A stretch of 64,000 nt of DNA. Origin: an uncultured Clostridia bacterium (GTDB taxonomy: Bacteria; Bacillota; Clostridia; Christensenellales; CAG-314). Made by a program: the position numbers and the translations under genes. Below the pieces are notes generated by a model. It was not told where the DNA came from. It worked only from the letters and a program-made list of their open reading frames with translations, and did not search any database. The stretch covers positions 270,127 to 334,126 of the forward strand of contig CAMRUG010000001.1 of assembly GCA_947053925.1 (NCBI GenBank), read 5' to 3'. Within the stretch, counting starts at the first letter, position 1. Each line of letters begins with the position of its first letter. Shown one piece after another: positions 8,463 through 18,012 of the stretch.

Positions 8463-11400
8463 ATGAATAGAGGATTAAAGAATTATACAAAACAAATTAC
8501 GCAAACTGTCGGTAATGCCGGAACAGTTAGTGTAAACATCAATAAAAGCGATGCAAATATGCATATGGTATTGCCTATATTAAAGACAATAGGACTTGCA
8601 CCCATCGATTTAAGCATCATTTACGACCACCAAAGTAAAGACGAAAAAGGGTTGTTTGGTAAGGGTTTTAGGCTGAACTTTAACTCTAAAATTATTGACG
8701 AAGGCTCAGGGGTTATAAAAATAAGGAATGCCGACGGATCTGTAGATAAATATATCAATGGCGAACAAAACAAAGAAACACAACTTACGACATCCATTGT
8801 TAAAGACAGTTACAGCATTTTTCAAGGTTGTACGGTAAAAGATAAACAAGGGAATATAACAGAGTATTCTGCGGCTTGCCTAGATTATCCAAGTAAAATT
8901 AAAACTAAAACGGAAACAATGACATTGGACTTTATAAAAAATTATCCGACCATTGAAAATGGTCATGGAGACCTTGTAAGATTTATTGTTACGGGAAATA
9001 AGGTTAAAAGCGTAGTTTATTCTAGAGGAGAAGCCGCGGTGTTAATTGTTGAATTAGAATATGACTCTTCAGACAGACTAAGTAAATTGATTTATACCGA
9101 TTCTACTGGTAGAACAAACACAGAATTTGCATTAAATAGTACTTCAATTATTTATGGCGCAAATACTATCGCTTTAAAAGATAACATTAGTACTAAGAGT
9201 ATTAAAGTGACATTTAATAGTTATGGAGAAGTGATTACAGTAGAAGAAGGATATGGCGATGTCTTTTTGAAGGACCGGAATATAACAATATCGTATAGTA
9301 ATAACAAAACAACAGTTAGCAATGCCAATAATGTTAATATAACGTATTTCTTTGATAGCAATGGATTGCCGTTATATCAAATAGATAGTCAAGGTGCCGT
9401 CATAGAAACTGAATTTGATGATACAACCAAACGTTTGCTTGCCAAAAGTTCTCCGGCTTTAGCAAGATGTATAAATACAATATATTCTGGCAAGGCATCC
9501 TATTTTTTAAAAAGTGGTGTTAGTGTTGCGGATAAATCTTGTGACGATGAAATATTAAAAAAATATGTCGATACTGTAAGTGCAGTTAAGGGTACTGGAA
9601 CTTTAACCTATACTATTCATTATTCTGGAATGCCAGATGAAAGTATTATGGCTATAATTTGGGGAAAACAACTTAAAGAATTATCGCAGGGCAAAGTTTC
9701 CGTATCGCTTACTGTTGGTAACGAGACGGACACTGACTTTTTCAAAAAAACTACGGTAGATTCTAACTTTGATTTTATTTCGTTGGGTGTCACTGCTAAT
9801 AAAACTTTTTCAAAAATAGTAATGCAAATTAAATTGGAAAATGATACGGAGATTGATCTTGCTGGGATACACATTTTGAAAAAGAAATACGGCACTGTAT
9901 ATAAATATGATGAATACGGTAATTGCACAGAAGTAGAAAATGTGGGTAAAACGATGGCATTGAGATATAATGCAAAAAATCTTTTGACCAGTGTAATTGG
10001 AGAGGATTCGTCATATACTCAAAATGAATATAACGATAGAAATAAAGTAGAGCGTTCTATTACTGCTTTTGGAACTATTATTACAAATGTCTATGACGAT
10101 TTTAATCATATTGTAAAAACTACAATGCAAACTGCCGATAATTCAATAATAATGGAAAATTCGAAAGTTTACACTGCGGATGGTAGGTTCGTTGAAACAG
10201 TTACTAACGAGCTCAATAAATCAACTAAATTTACATACGATAATTACGGCAGAGTAATTAAAGTTTTAGATGCCTTAGGTGCTGTATCAGAATCAATTTA
10301 TGCAGATAATGGTTTACTTAAAAAACTACTAATAGGTAACGGAACTCAGTCTGCCACATATTCTTACAACAAATATCGTCAAATCAAAAGTATAGTTTTG
10401 AGCGGAGATCGTGTGTATGATTTCGTATATAACGATAACCACAATCTCGCAGATATTTTATTGAATGATACGGTTTTGTATCAGTTTGAATATGATGCAT
10501 TCGGTAATATAACAGCAGAAAAATACGGACTTAATTCCGGAAAAATGCTGTTTGAGTATGATAACTTCGGTAATATAATAAAAGTTAATTATCTTGCTCC
10601 AAATAAAAGTAAAAAATTGCTTAAATATATCTATGAATACGATTCTTTACAAAGGTTGACAAAAGTGATGGATGGTGCAGGTAATGAACTCATAAAATAT
10701 GTGTATGATCACGATGGAAATTGTATAAAAGAAATTGTGAGCAACAGTAGCATAGATAACAGTTACGATGTTAATGGCAATATTATATTTCAAAAACGTA
10801 ACTATGGCAATAAAACAATTTATCAGTCTTTTGAACAGGCAGATCGTTCTAAAAGTGAATGCCCCCAATCTTTAACAGAATGTTTTGGTAAAGACAATTA
10901 TCTGTGCTTATTTGAGGGACATGCTGTATTGACAAAGGGAAATGAAACAATTATACCTAAAGTAACTGATGAACGAATTTTAAATATTAAAAGAGATGGT
11001 TTCCTTCCTTTTATAAATACTTGGTCGTCACAATTGAGTTATACATTTAATGAGTCTTTTTCTAACAAAGAGTTTAGTGTTCAATTTTGGTTTAAACTGG
11101 AAAGCTTATCGCGTGCGGGACACCTATTCTACTGCAAGTCTTCTAATGGTAGCGTTATACAGGTGTATTATCAAAATAACAGATTGGTTCTATACGCAGG
11201 CGGTAATGAAATAAGATCTTTAAATCAAGTGACGGAGGGTTGGAACTTTTTATCTTTAAATGTTGTAAAAGAAAACGGAAAACATAGTTACTGTTTGACA
11301 TTAAATGGTCGTACTACCATTAATACTTCATTGTCGGCATTTGATTTTGGCATTAATCCACAATTTTTTATAGGTAGCTCTCCAAGTAATACATATAATT

Positions 11401-13691
11401 TCCGCGGCGAAATTGCTTGCATGATGATATCTATTGGCAAATCAATGCCTCAAAAAGAAATTTTCGATTTTTATCGAATATCAAAAGACTATATTATAGA
11501 AAAATCAAATGATGATAATAAATGTGTTGATTTTTCCGAAACAGTAGTATATACTACAAATAATGTAATAACTACCGATTATGATATTTTCCCATTACAT
11601 AATAGTTATGTATCTTTAAAAGGAACGATTCCATATTTTGCAGAAAAAAATGTTGGCTCTCAATTAGACAAAGATCGGTCTTTCCATTTCAACTTGCTAT
11701 CACGCAACTATGCTTATGTTGCTGACGGAAGTCAGTTAGTATATCGATTCAATCATACAAACGAAGGCACAATTATGATGCGTGCATACATTGATCGTAA
11801 TGTAGGAAAGCAATATTTCTTTGAAGGAAAAGATTCGCAAGGTAGTAAGCTTGGTTTGTATAAAGAAAGCGATGGAAAAGTTTATGTTGATTTAAAAGAT
11901 ACTGTTATAAATACAGGATTGACTTTCGAAGAAGGCAAGTGGCATACAATAGGTTTGGCGTTTGGTACGGAAGTCACATCAACATCTTTGTCTACTACAT
12001 CTACACGAAAGTTGAGAGTGTATTTGGATGATGATCTGTATGATACTGTTGCAAAAAAATCTTTTGATTTTACTGGTTTATATTATTCAATAGGTCGAAC
12101 TGTTGATATAATTATTGATAATACTTCTTTGAACGGCAGCGAATGTTATCCGTTATATGGTCAAATAGAAATGTTAGCGGAAGACAGTAATTACTATTCA
12201 AGTATTACAACTAAATATTTGGCAACACAATTAAACAACATTTCTCAAGTTACAGCGCGTGACGAATTGGGAATGTTAAAGCGTAAGAGTATACATAGAT
12301 CTGGTCATGGTATTTTGTCAAAAACAATCGACTATAAAAAACGCTCAAAAAATTCCAAGTATATGTCGAAAGTAGTTTCGGCAGAAAATATTTGGATTAA
12401 TTATCAACAAACAAAACGTACTTATGATACAGATGATTTAGGAAGAGTTAAATCTATCACAGATGGCACATTCGGTGGACATACTTACGAATACGATACA
12501 TGTGGTAGAGTAATAAAAGACGACGGCAAAATTATTACTTATGATAAAGATGGGAACATTACAAACCTATGCGGCATAGGTATGGAATATAATAATTGTT
12601 TGCGCAACCTTATAACGAAGGCGGCAGGATTTGTTGTCAGTTACGATGATCCAGATCCTAATTTAATTACGGGCTGGAAAAGTAAGTATTTTAGATATTT
12701 TAGAAATCAACTGACCGAGTTTGGACTTGGTAGCACTTCGTACAAATACACGTACAACCATCTTGGACAAAGAATTAGTAAGGCCGGACCGCAAGGCACG
12801 ACACAATATGTGTATAGTGGAATAAAATTACTTACAGAAATTACTCCGTCCTATAAATTAGATTTTTTGTATGATGAAAACGACGAATTGTTTGGCTTTA
12901 TTAAAGACAATGATACTAAGTACTTCTATGTAAAAGATATTCTTGGAAATGTTATCGGTATTGTTGATGAAAACGGTACGCTTGTTGCAAAATACAGCTA
13001 TGCAGCATTTGGCAACACTACGATAACATTAAATCAATCAGGCATTGCAAGCGTCAATCCGTTCCGTTTTAAGTGTTGTTATCAAGACGACGAATCCGGT
13101 ATGTACTGTATTAACGGACGTTATTATATTCCCGAGTGGGGAAGATGGCTAACATTAGACAAAGAATCCATAGACTTTACAAGCGTTGGTAAAGAGAATC
13201 CTTTTGGTTTAAATACGCTTTGTCTTGTAACATCAAATCTTGGAACAGAACTTGCCACATATACTGTACCAGATAATATATTTACAAAGTTTAGACCACA
13301 TTGGGAATGGGAATGGTTTGCTACAAACGGACCAAGTTTTGGTAAAGTTACAAATGAGGGTATAGTTATTGTTGATGGTAGCGTATCAATATTTAAAGCC
13401 ACATTTGCTTTTGATGAGAACAAAGAACGCTCAATATATTACTCTATTGGTAATTTAGAAGATTATCTTGGCGCTCACTATGATAAAGGTATTGGTTTAA
13501 ATATGGGGGTTAGTGTCGCGGCAATAGGATTTGATGGTAAGTATATAGATGCTGAGGTATCAATGTTAACCTTTGGTGGTGGCGTAATATTTCAAGATGG
13601 TAAAATAAAAGTGAATCTTGCTCCAGGATGGATAGGTTTTACTTTGAGTGTTGATATTAAAAATATAATGGAACAATTATTTGGAGGTTGA
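8463..13691 (+). CDS. RHS/YD-repeat protein with two LamG-like domains (polymorphic toxin-like)
   Basis: 1742 residues. YD repeats of the form YDEYGNC, YDNYGRV and YDSLQRL begin near residue 480. Two concanavalin/LamG-like domains interrupt them (about 857-1008 and 1092-1251). The RHS core closes at about 1466-1565 with DILGNVIGIVDENG, NPFRF and ESGMYCINGRYYIPEWGRW. The last ~170 residues are a separate glycine/beta-rich tip of unknown activity. There is no signal peptide. RHS proteins build a shell around a C-terminal toxin that is delivered to other cells. The usual NxYxYxxNNPxxxxDPxG hinge is replaced by ENPFGLNTLCLVTSN. Lies in an operon with a holin, which may be its exit route (inference). 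Ribosome site AAAGGAG. Confidence 0.9.
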   Translation: MNRGLKNYTKQITQTVGNAGTVSVNINKSDANMHMVLPILKTIGLAPIDLSIIYDHQSKDEKGLFGKGFRLNFNSKIIDEGSGVIKIRNADGSVDKYINGEQNKETQLTTSIVKDSYSIFQGCTVKDKQGNITEYSAACLDYPSKIKTKTETMTLDFIKNYPTIENGHGDLVRFIVTGNKVKSVVYSRGEAAVLIVELEYDSSDRLSKLIYTDSTGRTNTEFALNSTSIIYGANTIALKDNISTKSIKVTFNSYGEVITVEEGYGDVFLKDRNITISYSNNKTTVSNANNVNITYFFDSNGLPLYQIDSQGAVIETEFDDTTKRLLAKSSPALARCINTIYSGKASYFLKSGVSVADKSCDDEILKKYVDTVSAVKGTGTLTYTIHYSGMPDESIMAIIWGKQLKELSQGKVSVSLTVGNETDTDFFKKTTVDSNFDFISLGVTANKTFSKIVMQIKLENDTEIDLAGIHILKKKYGTVYKYDEYGNCTEVENVGKTMALRYNAKNLLTSVIGEDSSYTQNEYNDRNKVERSITAFGTIITNVYDDFNHIVKTTMQTADNSIIMENSKVYTADGRFVETVTNELNKSTKFTYDNYGRVIKVLDALGAVSESIYADNGLLKKLLIGNGTQSATYSYNKYRQIKSIVLSGDRVYDFVYNDNHNLADILLNDTVLYQFEYDAFGNITAEKYGLNSGKMLFEYDNFGNIIKVNYLAPNKSKKLLKYIYEYDSLQRLTKVMDGAGNELIKYVYDHDGNCIKEIVSNSSIDNSYDVNGNIIFQKRNYGNKTIYQSFEQADRSKSECPQSLTECFGKDNYLCLFEGHAVLTKGNETIIPKVTDERILNIKRDGFLPFINTWSSQLSYTFNESFSNKEFSVQFWFKLESLSRAGHLFYCKSSNGSVIQVYYQNNRLVLYAGGNEIRSLNQVTEGWNFLSLNVVKENGKHSYCLTLNGRTTINTSLSAFDFGINPQFFIGSSPSNTYNFRGEIACMMISIGKSMPQKEIFDFYRISKDYIIEKSNDDNKCVDFSETVVYTTNNVITTDYDIFPLHNSYVSLKGTIPYFAEKNVGSQLDKDRSFHFNLLSRNYAYVADGSQLVYRFNHTNEGTIMMRAYIDRNVGKQYFFEGKDSQGSKLGLYKESDGKVYVDLKDTVINTGLTFEEGKWHTIGLAFGTEVTSTSLSTTSTRKLRVYLDDDLYDTVAKKSFDFTGLYYSIGRTVDIIIDNTSLNGSECYPLYGQIEMLAEDSNYYSSITTKYLATQLNNISQVTARDELGMLKRKSIHRSGHGILSKTIDYKKRSKNSKYMSKVVSAENIWINYQQTKRTYDTDDLGRVKSITDGTFGGHTYEYDTCGRVIKDDGKIITYDKDGNITNLCGIGMEYNNCLRNLITKAAGFVVSYDDPDPNLITGWKSKYFRYFRNQLTEFGLGSTSYKYTYNHLGQRISKAGPQGTTQYVYSGIKLLTEITPSYKLDFLYDENDELFGFIKDNDTKYFYVKDILGNVIGIVDENGTLVAKYSYAAFGNTTITLNQSGIASVNPFRFKCCYQDDESGMYCINGRYYIPEWGRWLTLDKESIDFTSVGKENPFGLNTLCLVTSNLGTELATYTVPDNIFTKFRPHWEWEWFATNGPSFGKVTNEGIVIVDGSVSIFKATFAFDENKERSIYYSIGNLEDYLGAHYDKGIGLNMGVSVAAIGFDGKYIDAEVSMLTFGGGVIFQDGKIKVNLAPGWIGFTLSVDIKNIMEQLFGG

Positions 13692-13695
13692 TTCT

Positions 13696-13995
13696 ATGTA
13701 TGGCTATGATATGGAAATAGATGTTGGAGTATTGTTTCGCAGAATGTATTGTTGCAAGTGCGGAACGAAACTGAAACGCACAAGTATTTCACGTTTAGTT
13801 AAGAAAGGCGAATTAGGGCACGATGAACATCTTGTTCCTATGAGAGTGGCTATTTATACATATTCACCACAGATAAAGGTTAGATATGTCTACATATGTC
13901 CCAAATGTAAGCAAGTAACTACATACGAACAGCAATGCCAAATAGCAAAAAGACAAAGAAAGGCTAAGACAAAAATATTAGAAGAAAAAGAATGA
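13696..13995 (+). CDS. Small zinc-ribbon protein, candidate partner/immunity of the RHS protein
   Basis: 99 residues from the ATG at 13696. GGAGG at 13683-13687 lies inside the end of the RHS gene and sets this start. Two CxxC pairs (YCCKCGTKL and YICPKCKQV) form a zinc ribbon; the tail is very basic (AKRQRKAKTK). It follows the RHS stop by 5 bases and ends the operon before a strong terminator. Immunity genes often sit in this place, but a nucleic-acid-binding role is equally compatible. Confidence 0.65.
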   Translation: MYGYDMEIDVGVLFRRMYCCKCGTKLKRTSISRLVKKGELGHDEHLVPMRVAIYTYSPQIKVRYVYICPKCKQVTTYEQQCQIAKRQRKAKTKILEEKE

Positions 13996-14028
13996 TTTTG
14001 CGCTTATTAGAAAATACCGAGCTATATA

Positions 14029-14067
14029 ATGAGCGTATCAAATGCACTTGATGCGCTCATTTGTTTT
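14029..14067 (+). terminator. Intrinsic terminator of the holin/RHS operon
   Basis: ATGAGCGTATCAA and TTGATGCGCTCAT form a 13 bp stem (one G-T pair) followed by TTTGTTTTT. Confidence 0.85.
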
Positions 14068-14130
14068 TAAAGCATCATATATTGGTTACATTTGGGATAG
14101 ATATGACGAATGAAATTTGGGGGTGGGTTG

Positions 14131-14652
14131 ATGAACTCAAACAGATGCTGTATGAAGTCTAAGAATATAAAAATTAATTTTATACAGAAATGGAAACTAT
14201 TAATTTTAGAGGTATTATTACTTGCTGTAATAGGCTCTGTCGGTTTTTTGTTTATAACATTTAAAGAAAGAATCCACCTTGTAATAATTATTATAACCGG
14301 AGTTATTTTTATGCTTGCATTGTGGGGCACTTTAATGAGTGCCTTTAACGGAATGTTATTGACAGCGAAGAATATTTGGTTTGTACCGGATGTACGTTTG
14401 AGACGCTTTCGCGTCCACGATGTTGAGCTTATTTCAATATTGTTCATCAAACAAAGCAATAAAAAATTTGCTGCAAGAATTGAAATCCGACTTAAAGATG
14501 GTACAATAATAAAAAAAGATTACACCCAACAATTAACCTATGCTAAACATCGTAGCTTGCAAATGTCAGTATACACGGTATCAGAAAAGCAAGTAAATAA
14601 TATAAAAAACAAATGCAAGGATAATAAAAATAGTATTATTAATATCACTTAA
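14131..14652 (+). CDS. Two-TM membrane protein of unknown function, candidate immunity protein
   Basis: From the ATG at 14131 (GGGGGTGG upstream) this is 173 residues; an ATG at 14110 is possible but lacks a ribosome site. Two hydrophobic segments (about 20-44 and 50-73) precede a basic cytoplasmic domain with beta-strand pattern (ISILFIKQ, ARIEIRLKDGT). The layout resembles small PH-like membrane proteins. Position right behind an RHS toxin operon fits a membrane-located immunity protein; this is inference. Confidence 0.6.
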   Translation: MNSNRCCMKSKNIKINFIQKWKLLILEVLLLAVIGSVGFLFITFKERIHLVIIIITGVIFMLALWGTLMSAFNGMLLTAKNIWFVPDVRLRRFRVHDVELISILFIKQSNKKFAARIEIRLKDGTIIKKDYTQQLTYAKHRSLQMSVYTVSEKQVNNIKNKCKDNKNSIINIT

Positions 14653-14664
14653 ATGCTTAAATTG

Positions 14665-14694
14665 GCCGAGAGTTTTGTAAAACTCCCGGCTTTT
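14665..14694. terminator. Terminator between convergent gene blocks
   Basis: GCCGAGAGTTTT and AAAACTCCCGGC pair with one mismatch, followed by TTTTGC. It separates the plus-strand gene ending at 14652 from the minus-strand block ending at 14713 and may work in both directions. Confidence 0.7.
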
Positions 14695-14712
14695 GCTTTG
14701 TTGTGTTTTCGG

Positions 14713-15009
14713 TTATTGTGTAATGTACGCCTTATCTCCAACTTGCAGTTTTTTGCTTGCTCCGTTCTGTGTTTTAGACGGCTTACCCTTTGCCACCGCC
14801 CGTATTATGCAACAATCGGTATTTGTATTCGCTTTTGTAATGTTTACTTCTTGTACTTTATCGTAGTCGCTTATGGCAATCACTTCGCAGTCGGCGCAGG
14901 CAAGCATCGAACCTAATTGCCAGCGTTCGCTGAATTTGCCGTTGCTGTCAATAATAAACCCTATGTCTTCTTTCGGGTAATATCCCGTTGCTCTAAAATA
15001 TTTACTCAT
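14713..15009 (-). CDS. Conserved small protein of conjugative elements
   Basis: 98 residues with AAAGGAG upstream. Contains short beta-like stretches (IGFIIDSNGKF, CEVIAISDYD) and three cysteines. I do not recognise the family. It is the last gene of the minus-strand conjugative-element block, 61 bp from the PcfJ-like gene. Confidence 0.6.
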   Translation of the reverse strand: MSKYFRATGYYPKEDIGFIIDSNGKFSERWQLGSMLACADCEVIAISDYDKVQEVNITKANTNTDCCIIRAVAKGKPSKTQNGASKKLQVGDKAYITQ

Positions 15010-15070
15010 CTTTATATACTCCTTTAATTGTATTTTTGTAAAATTATAGTCGGTGCAGCATTAGGCTGCC

Positions 15071-16390
15071 TTATGCAAAGGCTCTCTGCATTTTACGTAT
15101 TTGTTTGTTGGCATACGGCAGCCATTTGTTATCTACAAAGTCTAATATATCTTGTTTGGGCTTTGTATCGTGGTATCCGTAACATTGCAATACCTTATGT
15201 TGCTTGGGCGAATATTCTACCGTAACAAGCGGTGTATCGAGATTGTTTGTTTGACGTACAAAGAATATTAAACTGTTTCCGTCAACCATCTTTTTATCGT
15301 AACCCATACGTCCTACGCAGTGGTCTAATGCTTGCCCTTCAAGTTTTAAGTCCTTTGGGCTTTTGGCAATTATTATTGCAAAGTCTTTATCTTGCTTTTC
15401 TAATTGAATATATCTATTTGCTACTTCTGCAAATGACTTGTAAAACTCTTTGTTCTTTTCTTCGTCCAATTCAATTAGTTTTAGTTCGTATTCTCTTGTC
15501 CGTACATCGTGCCAGTACTTAAAATCATTAGGAAACTTATTCTTGTTCATTGACATATCTATATCCAACGCTAAACAGGCTTTAATATAGTCCGCATACG
15601 AACTTTTGCTGACATCGTTAATATTTAAGTATTCACCTAACTTCAACCAATCTTTATTTTTAATAACTTTACAAACGCAACTTACATTTGGGTCGTAACA
15701 AAACTTCTTACGTATATCCATACACTGTTGTATTATTTCTAAATTTTCGTTTGTTTTGAAAGATTGCAGTATTGAAACAATATTGAAATAGTTATTTATT
15801 ATTTTATCTTTATGTCTTAATAGCCAAGACTTAAACTGTTTATTCTTACCTACTTTTCGGAGTATTTGTTTGGATAAAGCGTAATGCCCGAAACCCAATT
15901 TCATTAAATATTCTATTTGCGGATATTCTTCATACAGCCTTAAATACTTAAATATATCTGTGTAGCAATATAACTCAACAGCGCTGTATTTGTATTCCGT
16001 AAACTTATCTAAATACTCCTCGTTTACAATAGGCGCATACGGGTCAAACAGACGGTCATACTGCCAACCCCAATCTTCGTGTTCGTACCAATTACGTAAT
16101 TTTTGTAATCCTTGCTCGTACCAACCTACGCGGTAGCCTGCAAGACGGGAAAATACCATATCTTTAATAAAGCATTTATCCGAGTGTATTCCGTGTACAG
16201 CGCATTGTTTGTAATACCATTTTTTATGTCTGTTTTTTACTGCAACGGTAACTTTAACTAACTCTCCGTCGTTCTTGGTTAGATACGAGTAATATCTTGT
16301 TGCTCCGTTTTGCACATTATCTTTTTTATCCATTTGGCGTATGCGTTCTAATATATATTTAGGTATAGGTCTAATCTTTTCAATTTTCAT
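15071..16390 (-). CDS. PcfJ-like protein
   Basis: About 439 residues from the ATG at 16390; a GTG at 16399 would overlap the previous stop and is also possible. The C-terminal ~100 residues show the PcfJ signature: an AIIIAKSPKDLKLEGQALDHCVG stretch (HCVG at about 357-360) followed by LVTVEYSP and VLQCYG. PcfJ genes accompany PcfK genes in conjugative plasmids, integrative conjugative elements and phages; biochemical role not known. N-terminal part is helical and lysine-rich. Confidence 0.8.
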   Translation of the reverse strand: MKIEKIRPIPKYILERIRQMDKKDNVQNGATRYYSYLTKNDGELVKVTVAVKNRHKKWYYKQCAVHGIHSDKCFIKDMVFSRLAGYRVGWYEQGLQKLRNWYEHEDWGWQYDRLFDPYAPIVNEEYLDKFTEYKYSAVELYCYTDIFKYLRLYEEYPQIEYLMKLGFGHYALSKQILRKVGKNKQFKSWLLRHKDKIINNYFNIVSILQSFKTNENLEIIQQCMDIRKKFCYDPNVSCVCKVIKNKDWLKLGEYLNINDVSKSSYADYIKACLALDIDMSMNKNKFPNDFKYWHDVRTREYELKLIELDEEKNKEFYKSFAEVANRYIQLEKQDKDFAIIIAKSPKDLKLEGQALDHCVGRMGYDKKMVDGNSLIFFVRQTNNLDTPLVTVEYSPKQHKVLQCYGYHDTKPKQDILDFVDNKWLPYANKQIRKMQRAFA

Positions 16391-16395
16391 AGTAT

Positions 16396-17514
16396 TCACC
16401 CCATAATTACCTGCCCGTCAAACAACGAGTAGAGTATTTCAAATAACTCTTTGTCTATATTCGGTACTTTAATTTCGCCTGTTGTTTTGTCGGTATAATC
16501 TTCAAGTTTATTAAAGTACTTATTTAACTCGTCGCAACTTAATCTGTCTATTTCTTTATCTACTTCTTCATCTACAACAATGCCGTCATCGTTTTCGAGT
16601 TCTTCGGCAAGCTTGTCTATCTTGTCCGCGTTCTCTTGTACAATGTCTTCAAACTTTTTCTTGGGATATTCCTGTAATTCCTTGTCACTGTGCATAAGTA
16701 CAACATCGTATTTATTTCTCAATTTATTCACATAAACATCTATTGCGTGGTACGGCACTCCGCACATCGGTTTTCTGCCGACCGTTCCGCAGTTCTTGCT
16801 TGTTAATGTTAAGTTCAATACTTGGCTTGCAATCTCGGCGGATTTATCTAACGCTTCGTAGAAGTCCCCTAAACGGTAAAACAGAATACTGTTCGGGTAC
16901 TGCTTTTGTATGAGTTCGTATTTGTACCAAAACAGTTCCTGTTGACTGCAACCGCTAGACGAAGTAGCTTGCTGTGCTTGTCGTTGTTCCGTAACTTTGG
17001 GCGTAGGGGTGTCAATAACGGTAGCCTGCTTAGTACAGGAAGGTGGAGTTTCTGCTTCGTTTTGTTCGGTTTCGTCGTCGAAGTTCATATCGAAGATAGA
17101 TACTTGTCCGTCGTTCCTTTTTGTTTTAGATATTACCTTTGTACTGGTAACTGTTGTTTTGGGCGGAGTGGGTACTGCCTTCTTGTAAACCGTTCCGTCC
17201 TCGTTATACAGTGAGCCTTCTATGCTGTCTTCTTCAAAGTAGTGAATAGCCCAGCCGTATACTGTCGGATCGTCGATACATAAAGTTTTGCGTCCTTTAC
17301 GTTCGCTCTCTGCAATAAATTTTAATGCTTCTTCGCTTGCAAAATTATTAATAAAATTATCTAAGTCTTTTTTGTTTAACAACCGTTTACCGTCTTTCTC
17401 TATGTAAACGCCGTTATTAATTTTGTCTGCAAGTATATTGCTTACGTTATTTTGCAAGTAGTTTAATATCTTTTCTTGCTCGATGTTCTTTGTTTCTAAA
17501 TTTAGTTTTACCAT
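16396..17514 (-). CDS. PcfK/AcrIIA9-like domain fused to a MutS N-terminal (mismatch-recognition) domain
   Basis: 372 residues in three parts. Residues 1-112 match PcfK-like proteins, the family that includes the Cas9 inhibitor AcrIIA9, with the signature IHYFEEDSIEGSLYNEDGT. Residues 113-188 are a low-complexity linker. Residues 192-275 match MutS domain I: YPNSILFYRLGDFYEAL with the Phe-x-Glu wedge (F218, E220), then a PMCGVPYHA motif. An acidic helical tail follows. The other MutS domains (clamp, ATPase) are absent. It is immediately upstream of pcfJ. A DNA-structure-sensing or counter-defence role is inference. Confidence 0.8.
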   Translation of the reverse strand: MVKLNLETKNIEQEKILNYLQNNVSNILADKINNGVYIEKDGKRLLNKKDLDNFINNFASEEALKFIAESERKGRKTLCIDDPTVYGWAIHYFEEDSIEGSLYNEDGTVYKKAVPTPPKTTVTSTKVISKTKRNDGQVSIFDMNFDDETEQNEAETPPSCTKQATVIDTPTPKVTEQRQAQQATSSSGCSQQELFWYKYELIQKQYPNSILFYRLGDFYEALDKSAEIASQVLNLTLTSKNCGTVGRKPMCGVPYHAIDVYVNKLRNKYDVVLMHSDKELQEYPKKKFEDIVQENADKIDKLAEELENDDGIVVDEEVDKEIDRLSCDELNKYFNKLEDYTDKTTGEIKVPNIDKELFEILYSLFDGQVIMG

Positions 17515-17528
17515 TAGTGTATCTCCCC

Positions 17529-17696
17529 TTATTCGTCATCTTCGTTGTTGCAGTATTCGTGTTCTGCCTTGTATGCGTCAATTATGTTTTCTTCAAAGCA
17601 GGTTGCGCAATAGACGTCATTTTCATCGCTGCGGTAGTATATATCTTCGTACGGAATTTCCATTCCGCATACGCAGCAGTTTTTAGGTTTTGGCAT
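17529..17696 (-). CDS. Tiny zinc-ribbon protein
   Basis: 55 residues from the ATG at 17696, with AAAAAGGAG about 11 bases upstream. Two pairs of cysteines (CCVCG near residues 7-11 and CATC at 30-33) give a treble-clef or ribbon site, and the tail is acidic (NNEDDE). Codon use and ribosome site match its neighbours; the next gene downstream starts 14 bp after its stop. Probably a small adaptor or DNA-binding protein of the conjugative block. Confidence 0.65.
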   Translation of the reverse strand: MPKPKNCCVCGMEIPYEDIYYRSDENDVYCATCFEENIIDAYKAEHEYCNNEDDE

Positions 17697-17780
17697 TTTT
17701 GTATGTGCTCCTTTTTATGTGAATAAATTATTTGTTGTCTAATACCCCTAATCGTCAACGTTAGGTTGTAGGCTGCTGGC

Positions 17781-18008
17781 TTAGAACGGTATTTCCCGCC
17801 ATATCCCCGACAGTATTTCTTTGCGGGATATTTTCTTTATCTTGTACTTGGGTTTATTCAATATCCTGTTTGTATTTCTATCCAAAGGCGGATAATTCTT
17901 TAATCCCGTTACAACGAATTTAGCGTCCTTGTACTTGTGAGTAATGAAGTATCTAATATACTGCGTACAGCCTTTTTCTCGGTAGCAGACCTTGTATCCG
18001 TTTTTCAT
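17781..18008 (-). CDS. Small basic protein of unknown function
   Basis: 75 residues, strongly basic (many Lys, Arg, Tyr), starting 5 bases after the stop of the gene ending at 18013. No motif recognised. Its place within a tightly packed run of minus-strand genes supports it being real. Confidence 0.5.
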   Translation of the reverse strand: MKNGYKVCYREKGCTQYIRYFITHKYKDAKFVVTGLKNYPPLDRNTNRILNKPKYKIKKISRKEILSGIWREIPF

Positions 18009-18012
18009 AGGC

